Assembly: GCF_033807715.1 (NCBI RefSeq)
Contig: NC_084601.1
Location: 21,656,129-21,720,128, forward strand
From: Cololabis saira
Lineage: Eukaryota > Chordata > Actinopteri > Beloniformes > Belonidae
DNA length: 64,000 nt
Reading direction: 5' to 3'
Position 1 is the first letter of the stretch. Each line of letters begins with the position of its first letter. This document shows, one piece after another, positions 1-12,122 of this stretch. The position numbers and the translations under genes are program-made. The notes below the pieces were generated by a model, which saw only the letters and a list, made by a program, of their open reading frames with translations, did not search any database and was not told the DNA's origin.

Positions 1-312
1 AGGCCCTGTGGGAGCTGGACCCTCCTGTCTGTCTCCTACAGTTGTTACTGTTACCCTATTTTGAGTAAACCGCCAATATAGCTGTAGCTCATATCACCAC
101 TGTTCCTGAATAATTCTACTTACAGATTTGTCATTTCAGCTCAATGTTTTCTGAATGCTGATTAAATCTCTGGCATATCTGCATGTGTCAAAAATGTAGT
201 CAATATTTTCTTCAAGTTTAAATCAAATGGGTCCCTGTGTCAGTTCACACTAACAGAAAAAACATGTCAATTATTATTATTTATTTCAGTTTTTATTTGA
301 CATTTTAAAACA
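1..312. other. Unannotated AT-rich sequence
   Basis: I see no open reading frame of note, no RNA gene and no recognisable repeat in this stretch. It runs directly into the interspersed repeat that starts near 313. Confidence 0.6.
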
Positions 313-1152
313 AATTAAAGCTGCAAGCAGCGATGAACGGGCCCTCGCACATGCAATTTTCACCAATAAAGATCAAGGACTCAAAACTAAGTCCGATGAC
401 ACCACCCACGACTGTTTATGTCAAACCATTGAAAAGTAATTGCAGAAAATACGGACTATGAAATATTGACCAATCAGAAGAAGGGGCGGGGCTAATTCAG
501 GCCAATGAAGGTCAAGTACTCATTACCGAGTCCGGTGACACTACCCATATGTCTTTATCACAACCCGTTCAAACGTTATGGCACAAAATAGAATCTATCA
601 AATATCGACCAATCAGAAGGAGGGGCGGGGTGCGCTTTTTGGCATATATCGTCGCCACGGTAATGCTTTTGACTGAGAAAAGTAATGCCCATCGTCGCAG
701 GATCGAGACACACATTTTGATGTATAACACACCTGGGTGCACGTTACGGTTCGGGCCCCATTATCGGCCGAAGAAATGGCATAAATTGCGCCAAAATTAC
801 ACAATTAATTCAAAATGGCCGACTTCCTGTTTGGTTTCGGCCATGGCGTCAAGAGACTTTTCTTTAAGTTGCGACATGATACAGGTGTGTACTGATTTTC
901 GTGCATGTACGTCAAACTGTATTGTGGGGCTTGAGGCACTAAGTTTTTTAGGGGGCGCTGTTGAGCCATTAGGCCACGCCCATTAAAGCCCATGCAAACC
1001 ATTAAATATAAAAAAATTTCACCATGCCTGGCTTGCGTGCAAAATTTGGTGACTTTTGGGGCTATTTTAGGGAGGCAAAAAGGCCCTCATTTCGTCGGAA
1101 GAAACACAAGAAAGAAAAAAAAATTGCTACAGATACTGCTCGGGCCCTAATA
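313..1152 (+). repeat. Interspersed repeat family A, copy 1
   Basis: This copy runs from a GCTGCAAGCAGCGATGAACG start to a GCTCGGGCCCTAATAA end. Two further copies lie at 11234-12122 (inverted) and 41094-41833 (direct), sharing both the start and the tail, so the family is dispersed. The first third is built from imperfect tandem units of about 120 bases. Each unit contains a CCAATCAGAAG-GGGGCGGGG block and a following CAAGTACTC/GGTGACACCACCCA block. The open frames inside, for example 549-986, occur in copies with unrelated interruptions and match no protein family I know, so I treat them as chance. The class (SINE, MITE or LINE-derived) cannot be decided because neither target duplications nor inverted termini are clear. 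Similar sequence is common in teleost genomes as far as I recall; that is memory, not a search. Confidence 0.75.
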
Positions 1153-1159
1153 ACATTGA

Positions 1160-1560
1160 GATGCATTACAATTACAACGACAAAAAACACAAAAAGACAG
1201 AAAAGCAACCAATACAGACATAAAACAATCCCCTACACCACCAACATGGGGGAAGGTGGTGGCCCTCTATTGTGTAAAGGTTATTGGGGGCCACTCTATT
1301 GAACAACAATGACTTTATTGGTTAAACACTGAAACGCTGAAATCAGTGCTACCAACACATTAAAATGTTCTTGCCTTAAAGTAGAAAAGTTGACTTTGAA
1401 AGTACAGCATGCACACTGGCTGGCAATTATTTTCAGTGGAAGGAAAGATGCATATGACCATGATACTTCATTAGTTTCCCAGACTGTGCAATTGCTGTTT
1501 TGCCCAAAATGCCACTTATCTCAATGCTCTCACCACAAAAACACAAACACTTTCCATGTA
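1160..1560. other. Unannotated spacer
   Basis: An A-rich stretch is followed by unremarkable sequence. No gene or repeat is recognised. Confidence 0.5.
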
Positions 1561-1562
1561 TT

Positions 1563-2388
1563 TTATATCTCTCCTGGGTGCAATGGTACATTAGGGTCGA
1601 TCATGGGATCTCCTGTGACTTTATCAACACCCAACCATTTTGCAGTCACAAATGATGATGATCCTGACCTATAGTGACATGTTGAAAATACATCACCAGT
1701 TAAACTATGTCTGTTGCTGTACATTTGGTTTAAAGATACTCTCTCAATTCTCTCCTTCGGATACATCACCTTAAACATTAAGACCAGATCTAAATTATCT
1801 GAAATTGACATTGTGGTTTGTTTAAAAGGTGGAAGAAAAGTTTCTAGAGCATTATCAATCTCATATTTCCACAGAAAATCTGATCATTAGAGAGATCATG
1901 GAGGACCTGTAACTTCTCTGCCTAGATAGCTGTGGCAGTGGGGGTCTTACGGAATAATGTTTCAACTTTTGTATCAAAGCTACCCCAAAGACCTGGGCCC
2001 ATTGACTGTTTGTCTGCCACCTGCCATTCAGCGAGCTATTTTGCATCATAATCATTTCAGTGTCTTTGTTAGGTCCAAAGTCTTTAACACGGGACTTCAA
2101 ATGTAGATATAAATGCATATTTATAGTGCAATACTGTTTACCGTATTGGTTTTTCGGAGGATCTACAAAACATTTGGAGACATCTATGGGCATCCTCAAT
2201 CTGCACATCATTAATAACTCTGGAGAATAGTATTTGTGTTGCTGAAACAAAAACTCTCCACAAAGAGTAGTCTTCTTCTCCTTTGACTCCTTTAATGGAA
2301 AATGAATAAAAACAAACCCAGAGTTCCCACTGTGCTGCAGAGAAACCCTCAAAAGCTGCCTCAATCTTTGAGGGTAAACCAGAGTCAA
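1563..2388 (-). pseudogene. Possible relic of a DUF4218-type transposon protein
   Basis: Two neighbouring minus-strand open frames (2388-1861 and 1811-1563) look like consecutive pieces of one decayed coding region. The first contains CTINMHLYLHLKSRVKDFGP, which resembles the N-M-H-x-x-x-H-L-x-x-x-x-x-D-x-G-P motif of a domain carried by CACTA/EnSpm-like and related vertebrate transposons. The second contains SGSSSFVTAKW, resembling the later R-S-S-x-x-x-A-x-W segment of the same kind of protein. The order and roughly 200-residue spacing fit. The FERYNG-like block usually found between them is not seen. The assignment rests on recalled motifs only; chance resemblance in AT-rich sequence is a real alternative. 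Confidence 0.3.
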
Positions 2389-2399
2389 TGTTACTTGGA

Positions 2400-2789
2400 A
2401 GTTTCAGTGAGTTTACCCTTTTCTATATTGTGGCCAATCCTTCCTTGGAGACTGCCCCTCTTTCTTTTCCAAACCTGCATTGCTCTTTTACCTGTACCCT
2501 CCAGCAAGTTATGCATTGGATCAATAACATGCATGATCAAAATTTTTGGGGGAATTATCAGGTTAGGATTAAGTGAAGGTAGATACCCACGTTTGTTTAA
2601 CTTTTGTTAATTAATTTGTGTATACAGCATGTTGTGTTCATTTCAAAAGTCTTTTGGGCCATAGTCCTATGTGAACAGGGGAGGCCTTGAGTTCAACTTT
2701 AAGGCCCAGCTCTGAGACCAGCCTCGATTTTATTATAGCTGACCGCATGGTTTCGAAACAAAGGAATGACTACAAAGCCCAGCGGGTTT
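2400..2789. other. Unannotated spacer
   Basis: No coding region or repeat copy is recognised before the GC-richer segment that begins near 2790. Confidence 0.5.
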
Positions 2790-2960
2790 CGTATTTCACG
2801 AAGGTGTCAAAAAGGGGCGGGCCTGAGGTCACGTGCGTACAGTAAGGACAGTGAATTGGTCCGCAGGCGCTGCTGATGCAAAGCGCGTCCCGCTGGTGGT
2901 TAAATAGCAGTGGCTTCCCGAACCTCGTCCTCTTTTCCTCCAGGTCTCTTTTCCTCTAGA
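2790..2960 (+). promoter_or_regulatory. Candidate promoter (GC box, E-box, TATA-like)
   Basis: In an otherwise AT-rich neighbourhood this short GC-rich patch has GGGGCGGG (2814-2821), a palindromic CACGTG E-box (2830-2835) and TTAAATA (2900-2906), in that order and about 70 bases apart. Downstream, at 2970, is an ATG in a strong start context. The order of motifs is what a small RNA polymerase II promoter would show. The same pattern could belong to the U3 region of a solo LTR, and I could not find clear LTR ends. No transcript evidence is available. Confidence 0.3.
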
Positions 2961-2969
2961 GCCGAGGAA

Positions 2970-3083
2970 ATGGGCCGCTCTTCACCAAGACCCCCTGCGG
3001 AGCGTAACCGACCAGCTGTTCACCAAGGAACGCTGTTCGCTCTCTCCGATACTCTCTGTTCATCTGGACTTGACTTTGTATAG
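2970..3083 (+). CDS. Small ORF downstream of a candidate promoter
   Basis: A 37-codon open frame begins MGRSSPRPPAERNRP and ends with TAG. The start context is GAGGAAATGG, with A at -3 and G at +4, a good vertebrate initiation context. The peptide is basic and proline-rich at its start, with no signal peptide or transmembrane segment. I recognise no family. It lies about 65 bases below a TATA-like TTAAATA with a GC box and E-box further up, and an AATAAAA sits near 3243. It could be a first coding exon, a short translated ORF in a non-coding transcript, or an accident inside a solo LTR. Confidence 0.2.
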   Translation: MGRSSPRPPAERNRPAVHQGTLFALSDTLCSSGLDFV

Positions 3084-5700
3084 AGTTAGGGACAATGCAT
3101 TGAACTGTCCTGGGTATGGTTAGTCAAGCTATGGGCCATGAATGGTATAATGAAATATACAGACTGCTGAAATAATTTGTACGACTTATAATATGGCTGC
3201 AGGCAGTATTGGTACAATATTCGGAGTCCGGGATATGGCAAGAATAAAAATGTTCCTGTACTCGGAGTTTGACATGCTCCGAACATGAAATCTACTTCAC
3301 CTACTGTTCGGAGAGTATCTCATGTGGATACTCTGATTCATATCTTGTATTATTCGGGCGGGGATTCTTGGTGTTTTTGCGCAGTGAGCCCTTTCCAGAA
3401 TTATGTGCTGCAACAACTGTTGTCTCTAAGAAGATTTTTACGCCTTGGTATTGTGTTAAGACACACATGAATGCTCCATACCAGCAACTGCCAAACATCT
3501 GCTTTTATGTATAAATAAAATAATAATAATGGCATCGTCAAAAAGATGTGTAGCCTACTATTCTTTATCTGAGGTTCTATTTGTTTAGGACTAAAAACTA
3601 ACTACAATCCGATGAAGTTTATGTTTCAACTGGAAATCAGTGATTTAAAAAGAGTAGGTATTAAGGTTTTACAATGACTATACACAAAATGATCTTGGTG
3701 ACTTCCCACTGTTGCAACTTCCTTAAATGAATCAAAAGAAGGAAAGCACAGTAATAGTCACAGTCAGAAAGAACTGAATTTACTGCACAAGGCAGACATA
3801 AAGGTTGGACAATCAATGTGTCACATTAGACATTAATAAGGTAAAGCAAAGCAAGCACTCACATTCAAATTTCATATTTTAAAGAGATAAAAAACATAAA
3901 ACTATCAAAGATTCAAGGTATATTCATTCTCAATGCACGTTGTTAAGTACTCAGACCACTGGGAGTCAAATGAGTATGACACAAACCTATAATCACACTG
4001 TTTATCATAAATGATAAATGAGAGGACGATATCGAATAAAGATAACACACGTCATTAAATATGTAGTTATTTCACCTAAAGTGGGAGAAGATCAAATTAT
4101 AACATTTGTTATACAATATAATACATGCCGAGTCAATGAACATGGACTGGACAAAAACCCAGCATCGATAAAGGGGTACTTTGTGCTCAGTGTAACTGGG
4201 ATGCTGTATAGTCTCAGTGATCTTTTTAAAAAGTCAGAGAGTGAGCCGGTAGTGTTCTGTGGTATAACAGCTCCTTCATCGAAGCGTTATTCAGCGTAGT
4301 GTGGAACATGTCTCAGCAGATATTCACAACTTTGCTGCTTTATTTTGAAGCTGCAAACCACTGATCCTCTGTACCACTTTAAGAATGCACATGAGGTCCT
4401 TTCTGCTTTTGGTGGTGCAGCTGGAGCATCGTGGAGTGATGCAGTCAGGGCTGCTGGATGTCATGGCATGACTGTAAAAGCAGATCAGCGGCTGTTGCAG
4501 GGGTTGTGCTTTCTCCAGGGTCCTCAGGAAGTGAAACCTCTTTGGATCTTTCTTGGACATTGCTGTCATGTCGATAGACCAGGTCTTGACTCATGTAAAG
4601 TACAAGACATATGACACTGTGAACTCCCTCCAGCCTCTGCAGGGACACTGATGGAATGATGCAAGTTTCGAATTTTCAAATGTCTCGAAAACAAGGTTTC
4701 TGTCCCAGGTTGAAGCTCTACAGATTCTCAATCTTAATCTTTAGACTATTTTGTTGAAAGGGTCAAAGACTTTTCACATGATTTAATTCACAAATTAAAG
4801 GTTAAATTAAGAGTTTGCAGTTCTTTTAATGTGTATGCAGTAATTGTGGAGATGGTGGTAAGTTTTTATACATCAGTCGGTTTTGAATATCCACATCAAT
4901 TTATGATCTACCATTGGCCATGGATCAACATGAATTTCAGTCAGTCACACATCAAAGAGAAAATCCTTAATTGGGCTGTGGCTTCAAATCATCCCTGGGC
5001 TACTTCAGCAAGATGTGTATTCTCTCAGATATACTAGTTTGTACCAAAATGACACCCATTTCAATTTTGAAATCTACACAATGAAGAAATGCAGCTCATG
5101 AAGGTTTTTTGAGCCTCAGTTGCAGTTTTAAAAGTTTTTTAAACAAGACAGTTTACACATTTTTTTTCTTTCTGAAATTGACATTATTTTCCTAGATCCG
5201 AATGAAGTGTCTGTGACATGATTTGGTCAAAATGCCACAGAGACAGAGTACAACAGTTCACCTTTCAAGCCTTTATAACTTTGTTCAAAGCAACCTGCTT
5301 TGCGGTGAAAGTCAGCAACTCAATACGACTCCACACCTCTCCATGAGCAAAAGTGTGTACTAGTACACACATACATACTGACCTATGTGCAGTCCATCTT
5401 CATTGGTGCTACTTTTATTACTTTCTGTCCTTATCCCAAGTGCAATAATTACATACAGTATCTAGTGTTGTGTGTCATCTTTATTTAACATCAGCCTTCC
5501 AAACACAATCATTTATCATACTGTATATCCTCTCTCCCCAATGCATTGTTGCATTTTTTTTTTGCAATATCTCTTTAATTCCCTGATATTTGACAATGTA
5601 CACTTACAAAAAATGTATCTCGAATCTTGGTTTCAACCTACAAGGATGGAACAATAATGTAAGAAAATTATGATATCTTGGTGTATCCATGCACCTGCAG
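3084..5700. other. Long unannotated stretch
   Basis: No gene, RNA or transposon copy is recognised. Short open frames here (for example 4018-4299 and 4345-4614) have no familiar motif. A seven-base-pair stem sits at 3313-3333. Confidence 0.5.
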
Positions 5701-5754
5701 ACAATGCAAGCATCCACCCATCCATCCATTTTCCACCGCTTATCTGGAACCGGG

Positions 5755-5976
5755 TCACGGGGGCAGCAGTCTCAACAGGTATGCCCAGACTTCCCTCACC
5801 CTAGACACTTCCTCCAGCTCTTCCGAGGGGAGTCCGAGACGTTCCCAGGCCAGCCAAGAGACAAAGTCTCTCCAGCGTGTCCTGGGTCTTCCCCGGGGTC
5901 TCCTCCCAGAGGGACATGCCTGGAACACCTCCCTAGGGAGGCGTCCAGGAGGATCCGGTACAGATGCCCAAGCCAC
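5755..5976 (-). pseudogene. C-terminal end of the same LINE protein
   Basis: An open minus-strand frame of 73 codons reads PPGRLPREVFQACPSGRRP and then a basic RGRPRTRWRD stretch. It is the C-terminal tail of the reverse transcriptase protein whose main part lies above 6926. The two parts are separated only by the 860-base inserted element at 6063-6922. Confidence 0.75.
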
Positions 5977-6062
5977 CTCAGCTGACTCCTCTCAATGTGA
6001 AGGAGCAGCGGCTGGACTCCGAGTTCCTGCCAAGTGACTGAGCTTCTCAGCTTATCTCTAAC

Positions 6063-6922
6063 CCTGCATTCACACTGAAAGCGTCACAGGCGTCATAGGC
6101 AGCCGGATGCCATTCATTTTCTATGAAATCGCGCGTCGAGATGCAGCAGAAGCAGCCGGAGCAGCAAGTCAATTTGAAGTTGAAAAATCTGAACTTTATG
6201 CAAATGAGCAGCAGCGACGCCGAGGCAGTGTCCAATCACAGACCGGGATTCCCGAAGCGAGAAGCCTCAATGCAGATTGTACTTTCATGTACACACAAAC
6301 GTACACTCATTCACATGCGTACAGGAGCAGAGCTGTGCACTAACAAACTTATTTTATCAGGAATTAATATATTTCATCCATCAAACTGCCATTTTTGCTG
6401 ATTTGACTGCCGTTTTTACCTGAACTGCTCATGTGAAACACGTATCTGATGGTTGAGGAGCTGTATGGTCCGAACAATTTTATTTGCTACATCGATCCAA
6501 TGCAAAATAATTAAAAACCGTGCTTATTAATCACAAAACACAGTTTAAACATCATGAACAAATCCGCTCCGACCCGGTGTGTCAGTGTTCACCGCAGACA
6601 GACTGCAGCTTTCACCGGGACCAACGACTTGCTGGCGGTTGATGTTGATCTGCGGACCAAACTTGTTAAAGAGAGCATCAAACTCTTATCTATGCGGAAA
6701 TAACGCTAAAATATAAAGAAGGCTTCCCAAAGTGTGATCTATGGTGAAATAGGAAACTGAAGATGTGCACGCTATATATAGATATGTGTAGACTGTTCCC
6801 TCCACTTCTGCAGCGCAGCTTTAGTCCCGCCCATTGCAGGCGTCGACAGTGCATGGAGCTTTCAGTGTGAACGCACCAAGCAGCGCGATGCTGGCATCAG
6901 GAGATTTTTGACGCTTTCAGGG
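6063..6922. mobile_element. PIF/Harbinger-like non-autonomous element, copy 1
   Basis: The left end is CCCTGCATTCACACTGAAAG. The right end is TGACGCTTTCAGGG, which is the inverse of the left end with about 11 bases missing. The flanks are TAA on both sides (6060-6062 and 6923-6925), and the host LINE sequence resumes exactly after the second TAA. A three-base TAA/TTA duplication is the habit of the PIF/Harbinger superfamily. No transposase is encoded. A related copy at 33374-35156 shares most of the interior but lacks about 215 bases present here (about 6125-6340). Confidence 0.8.
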
Positions 6923-6925
6923 TAA

Positions 6926-8006
6926 GGGAGCATCCAGCCACCCTGTGGAGGAAACTCATCTTGGCGGCTTGTATCCACGATTTTATCCTTTGAGTCATTA
7001 CCCAAAGTTCATGACCATAGGTGAGGGTGAGAGCGTAGATTGACCGGTAAATCGAGAGCTTTGCCTTTTGACTCAGCTCTTTCTTCACCACGACAGTCCG
7101 GTACATCGACCACATAACTGCGGACGCTGGGCGGATCCGTCTGTCAATCTCACGCTCCATCTTTCCCTCACTCGTGAACAAGACCCCGAGATACTTGAAC
7201 TTCTCCACCTGAGGCAGGACTTCTCCGCCCACCCGGAGAAGGCACGCCACCCTTTCCCGGTGGAGAACCATGGCCCCGGTTTTGGAGGTGCTGATTCTCA
7301 TCCCTGCTGCGTTGCACTCGGCCTCAAACCGCCCCAGCACATGCTGAAGCTCCCGGTCCGATGAAGCCAACAGGACAACATCATCCGCAAAAAGCAGAAA
7401 TGAAATCCTGTGGTTCCCAAACCGTTCCCCTCCGGCCCCTGGCTACGCCTAGAAATCCTGTCCATAAAAATTATGAACAGAACCGATGACAAAGGGCAGC
7501 CCTGCCGGAGTCCAACATGCACTGGGAACAAGTCTGACTTACTGCCGGCAATGCGAACCAGACTCCTGCGCCGATCATAGTCATAGTCACAGTCAAATGC
7601 CTTCTCCAGATCCACAAAGGACATGTGGACTGGTTGTGCAAATTCCCATGAACCCTCAAGCAGCCTGCGGAGGCTATAGAGCTGGTCCAGTGTCCCAAGG
7701 CCGGGACGAAAACCGCATTGTTCCTCCTGAATCCAAGGTCCAACTATCGGCCGTATTCTCCTCTCCAGTACCCTGGAGGCTGAGAAGTGTGATTCCCCTA
7801 TAGTTGGAACACACTCTCCGGTCCCCCTTTTTAAAAAGAGAGACCACCACCCCAGTTTGCCACTCCAGCAGCACTGTCTCCTTCTTCCATGCAATGTCAC
7901 AGAGACGTGTCAAGCAAGACAGCCCTACGACATCCACAGACTTGAGGTACTCAGGGCGAATCTCACCCACCCCAGGTGCCCTGCCACTGAGGAGCTTACG
8001 AACCAC
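6926..8006 (-). pseudogene. LINE reverse transcriptase fragment (dead)
   Basis: Conserved reverse transcriptase blocks can be read in order on the minus strand: a KKGD...NYRGITLLS block (near 7830), IQEEQCGFRPG (near 7730), FVDLEKAFD (near 7610), GLRQGCPLSS (near 7500), FADDVVLLAS (7365-7400) and FKYLGVLFTSEGK (near 7190). The catalytic aspartates of FADD are present. The reading frame breaks between the upstream half and the FADD block, near 7400-7450, and again near 7800, so no full protein can be made. In an active element this enzyme copies the element's RNA into DNA at the target nick. The 5' endonuclease domain is missing because of truncation. Confidence 0.85.
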
Positions 8007-8041
8007 CTCGGTGACCTCGTTGTGAGGTCACAATACAAGCA

Positions 8042-11000
8042 ACAAGACGTAAAAACATGGCACAACTACAGAGACAGGGTTGAAATGCATGTAAAGTTTG
8101 TGAGTAGAAGGGCAGGCCACTAGCAACATAGTTGGAAGTGAAAAAGACAGTTCTGCAGAAAACTTCACCAGCGTCCTTATTTGTTTAAATTTGTCAGCTA
8201 ATGTATATGAAGAATTAATGCCACATTATTGTTTTCAGTTAACTTTGCATTGATGGAATATTCCTCCAAAGAAACATTTTACTTTTATACATAGATATAT
8301 GATTTTTTTTACTTTTATTCATTTTTTTAATTTTTTGAAGTGTCAAAGATATTAATAGCAGATATTACTCCAAATAAACATTTTACTTTTATACATAGAT
8401 ATATGATTTTTTACTTGTATTCATCCATTTATCTTATTTTTTTTAAGTGTCAAACATATTAATAATATTTACGATATGCTTTGGTCAAAAAAACTAATTG
8501 TTCAAAAGTTTAATTTCCGTATTGGTTTGGTAGATTAATGGCTACTTATATTTTTCTGATAATGCATAAGTGTTTGAGGCAGAGCCCACAAACTCTCTGT
8601 CTTTCTTTGATATATTGACTCATACAGACTTGTGGCTAAGCTGCAGCAAATGGAAGGACAATCCAGTACAGTCCTTTTTCATGCACTTTTTTTGCATGCA
8701 TTCAAAGCAAAAATGACCTTGTTTTGTCTGTAAGGTCCACACTATCACCGAAGTGGATTTACAATGTTGAGCCTTGCCAGTGGGTTAAAACAGCAATTTG
8801 TTCTGAGGTATACAGATTGCCCTCAGGGCTTTCATTAATGGCCATTTTGCTGGAAAAGTATATTTTCTTACTCAAAACCTCTTCAATTCAAACCATTTTT
8901 GCCTCCTTACCATCTAATAATAGACCTAGGGATTATTTAAGTTCAGTATTTTCCTTTAAAAGCACCATGGATGCAAACAGTATCCTACAACCACAACAGA
9001 GGGCTGCTGACATATTCTAGTTTACTTCTTTTAACAGTCAGTATTATATGCTATTTTTTGGCTCACTTTGTAAGTCCTGTTTATATAATTCTTGGAGTGA
9101 TAACAACGTATCGTAGACATTTGATGGGCTGTTACTATCACTGGGAGAAAAAAAAAAAAAAGGAGAAAGAGAATGTAGAGAAAGAGCTTGTGATGAAAGT
9201 TCAGTCACGCAGAGCTGAACATGCACACTAACACAGAAATCAGCAAATACCCAAGCACACAAGTGGCTGGAAGAGATTCGGTTATAGTTTATGAAAATTT
9301 CATGTCATCAGATGCTACTTTGCAGAAACTGCAGCCGCTGAACTACATAGGTATCAAATGCGGTCTTGCTCATGAGGCAAAACTGAGAAACTAAAAAGTT
9401 GGGCCGACTTTTCTCGACCCAACTGTCTGTAGAGTAAAACTATGGTGATAGTCACTGTTTTCATTATTAGCTCCTGAAAAATTCAACTGATTTTGACCTT
9501 ATGTAAAATTCATGTGTTGACCTTTTATAGCTAGCTCCGCTGCTCTGAATGATATTAAATTTTTGCCTGAACACAAATGGAAACAGTTGACCTGACCTCT
9601 TGAGCATAAACACAGTTCTTTGTGTACAAAATCTCACATTTCCATATTCATGCTTCTTTTGTAAGATTGTTAGACCACATTTACCTCCTTACTTGCTAAA
9701 TATTCTTCAGTTAAACTCATATAACTGAGCCTGAGCCTTTAGTCTGATAAGGATAGTATAGGGAATTAAAAGGAAAACCTATATGAAGACAGAAATAGAG
9801 ATGCAGTTTGCCTCTGAAACTGATAATGCACTCATTATGAAGCATCTCAAGGCTGTCAGCCCACTCTTTTATTTGTAGATAAAATATCAGAAGGCATTTT
9901 TTTTCTTTTTGTACAAGCAATAAAAGCATAATCTCTTTCAATACTATTGAAACTCTCTCTAACTGGACAACTTCAGTTAAATCTATGGCTGCTGTGATGT
10001 CAACCAAATATTCTCACAAGGGTGTTAGTGCCTGCATGAGAGGATGTCAGAGCTTGTTCGTGTTACTTGGAGCCATCTCCTCTTAGGCTTTCTATTGTGC
10101 ATGAGGCAAGAACTGGGTTATGGCTTATGGATTTAGCGTCTCTCATTTTCCGGAGCAAGGAACCCATTCATGTTTGCTAGGCCAAAATCTTCCCTGCAAT
10201 GGTGAGGGATAAGCTGCTGGTGAAGACTAGTAATAGGCTTTTCACAGCACAATGTTAACAGTGCTGGGTCTGTGAGGGTTTGGGGGTAATGTTTGCTTTT
10301 ACCTCAACGACTTGCCAAATATAGGCTCTCATTTGATGCCTGGGGGGTGGTGGTGTGTGAACACTGAATAAATAATCTCAGGGTAATTAACATGCATCCA
10401 CTTTTCAATGTTTTTTCCTTGATCAAGGGTGTCCAGAGCTCTAGAGAACAGAGGAATATCTTATTTAAAGCCACTTGAGATGCAGGATGAATGACGTAGG
10501 CGCATTGCCTCCCCCTCTTTCCCCTCCCAACTCTTCCATTCCCAAACACCTCAATCCCTTCCTGCTTGTTTAATGAAATCTATTCCACCTCCGCTCAGCT
10601 GTCATCCGTCACCCTTGCCTGCCACCTTCCCTTGTGTGCCCCCCATCAACCATCACCCACTTCTTCCAGTACACTGCCTAAACTTTTTCTCTTATTAATA
10701 ACATTGCAGATCTGCCTCAGAAAACCTCCAGTCTTCCTCTCCTCAGCCAAGCATCTCCTCCTCACCTTAAAGCAACACTGCTGGATTTTTTTCTTCTTTT
10801 TTTTCTCTCTCAGGGCCTCCTACAGTCCATGCTGGCCCCGCATCATCTCAAACACAAGTGGCAAAATTGAGCACAGACACAACAACTAAACAGACAGATA
10901 CATGTGAATTTGTTGACAAACTGAAGCCCAGTACAATCTGAAAGGGACACAAAACAGAAGAACAAAAGTATGTTGACTGACAAAGCAAAGCAAAATTGTA

Positions 11001-11233
11001 TAACCTCTCAGGGCAACACTAAAATGGCTGAGATGATAAAAATGAAAGGTAACCATAAATACTGGTTATATTTTTAGCAACTAGGCACATTTTCATTGTA
11101 AAAATGTGAATGTTGACTAGAAAGGTTAAATTAAATATGAGTATTACACAAATCATGAATTGGAAAATGCAGATTACTTCAGTGCTGTTTAGTTTGATAT
11201 ATAAATAGAAGTCAGTTGTTAACTTCATAGGAT
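8042..11233. other. Unannotated stretch
   Basis: Apart from the tandem duplication at 8259-8467 there is no recognisable feature. A CT-rich patch at about 10500-10830 gives open frames that are explained by composition. Confidence 0.5.
8259..8467. repeat. Two-unit tandem duplication of about 104 bases
   Basis: Unit 1 (8259-8362) and unit 2 (8363-8467) both read TATT(C/A)CTCCAAA, then ACATTTTACTTTTATACATA, a GATATATGA-poly(T) block and AAGTGTCAAA(G/C)ATATTAATA. They differ by scattered substitutions and small indels, so the duplication is not recent. No coding content. Confidence 0.8.
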
Positions 11234-12122
11234 TATTAGGGCCCGAGCACTTACAGTGCAAAGGCCCCTATTGTATCTGTAGGAATTTTTCTCGTTTTTT
11301 TTTTCCTTCTTCCGACGAAATGAGGGCCTTTTTGCCCCCCTAAACGTGCCCCAAAAGTCACCAAATTATGCACGCAAGCCAGGCCTGGCGAAAAATGTGA
11401 TATTTAATGGTGTGCATTAATGGGCGTGGCTTAATGGCTCAACAGCGCCCCCTAGAAAACTTCGTGCCTCAAGCCCCACAATACGGTTTGACGTACATGC
11501 ACGAAAATCGGTACACACTTGTATCATGTCGCAACTTGAAGAAAAGTCTCTTGGCACCATGGCCGAAACCGAACAGGAAGTCGGCCATTTTGAATTAATC
11601 GTGTAATTTTGGCGCAATTTATGCCATTTCTTCGGCCGCTTCTTTGCCCGAACCGTAACGTGCACCCAGGTGTGTTATACATCAAAATGTGCGTCTCGAT
11701 CCTTCGACGATGGGCATTACTTTTCTCAGTCAAAAGCTTTACCGTGGCGGCGATATACGCCAAAAAGCACGTCCCCCCTTCTTCTGATTGGTCCATATTT
11801 GATAGTTCCTACTTTCTGCCATAACTTTTGAATGGTATGACATACAGAGTCGTGGGTGGTGTCATCGGACATGGTTTTGAGTCCTTCACCTTAATTGGTG
11901 AGAATTAGCCCAGCCCCTTCTTCTGATTGGTCGATATGTAATAGTTCCTATTTTCTGCCATAACCTTTGAATGGTTTGACATAAAGACTCGTGGGTGGTT
12001 TCATCGGACATGGTTTTGAGTCCTTGACCATAATTGGTGGAAATTAGCGCCACCCCTTCTTCTGATTGGTCAATATTTGATCGTTCCTATTTTCTGCTGC
12101 TTCCGCTGCTTGCATCTTTAAT
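11234..12122 (-). repeat. Interspersed repeat family A, copy 2
   Basis: This is the reverse complement of the family at 313-1152, starting with TTAGGGCCCGAGCAC and ending with GCTGCTTGCATCTTTAAT. It is a little longer than copy 1 because its tandem block holds three units of about 120 bases (near 11775-12090) instead of two. Each unit has a CTTCTTCTGATTGGTC block and a GTGGGTGGT(G/T)TCATCGGACAT block. Confidence 0.8.

Larger units (their letters stand above)
5713..8029 (-). mobile_element. 5'-truncated LINE (RTE/Rex-like), split by a MITE
   Basis: This is a non-LTR retrotransposon on the minus strand, with its 3' end at the low coordinate. The 3' terminus carries short GGATG-type tandem units (5713-5735). 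The 12-base flanks ACAATGCAAGCA (5701-5712) and ACAATACAAGCA (8030-8041) match at 11 of 12 positions and are the target-site duplication. The element is truncated inside the reverse transcriptase domain at about 8010. The part below 6063 encodes the C-terminal tail, including a GRRPRGRPRTRWRD-type basic stretch. A Harbinger-like element interrupts it at 6063-6922. I call it RTE/Rex-like from the look of the protein; the exact clade needs a phylogeny. A second fragment of the same family is at 20676-20850. Confidence 0.85.

Noticed and set aside
549..986. A 145-codon open frame in repeat family A
   Set aside because: Overlapping frames exist on both strands, and the other two copies break the frame differently. 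No protein motif; the repeat explains it.
3313..3333. Seven-base-pair stem GAGTATC...GATACTC
   Set aside because: Short stems of this size are expected by chance and there is no associated feature.
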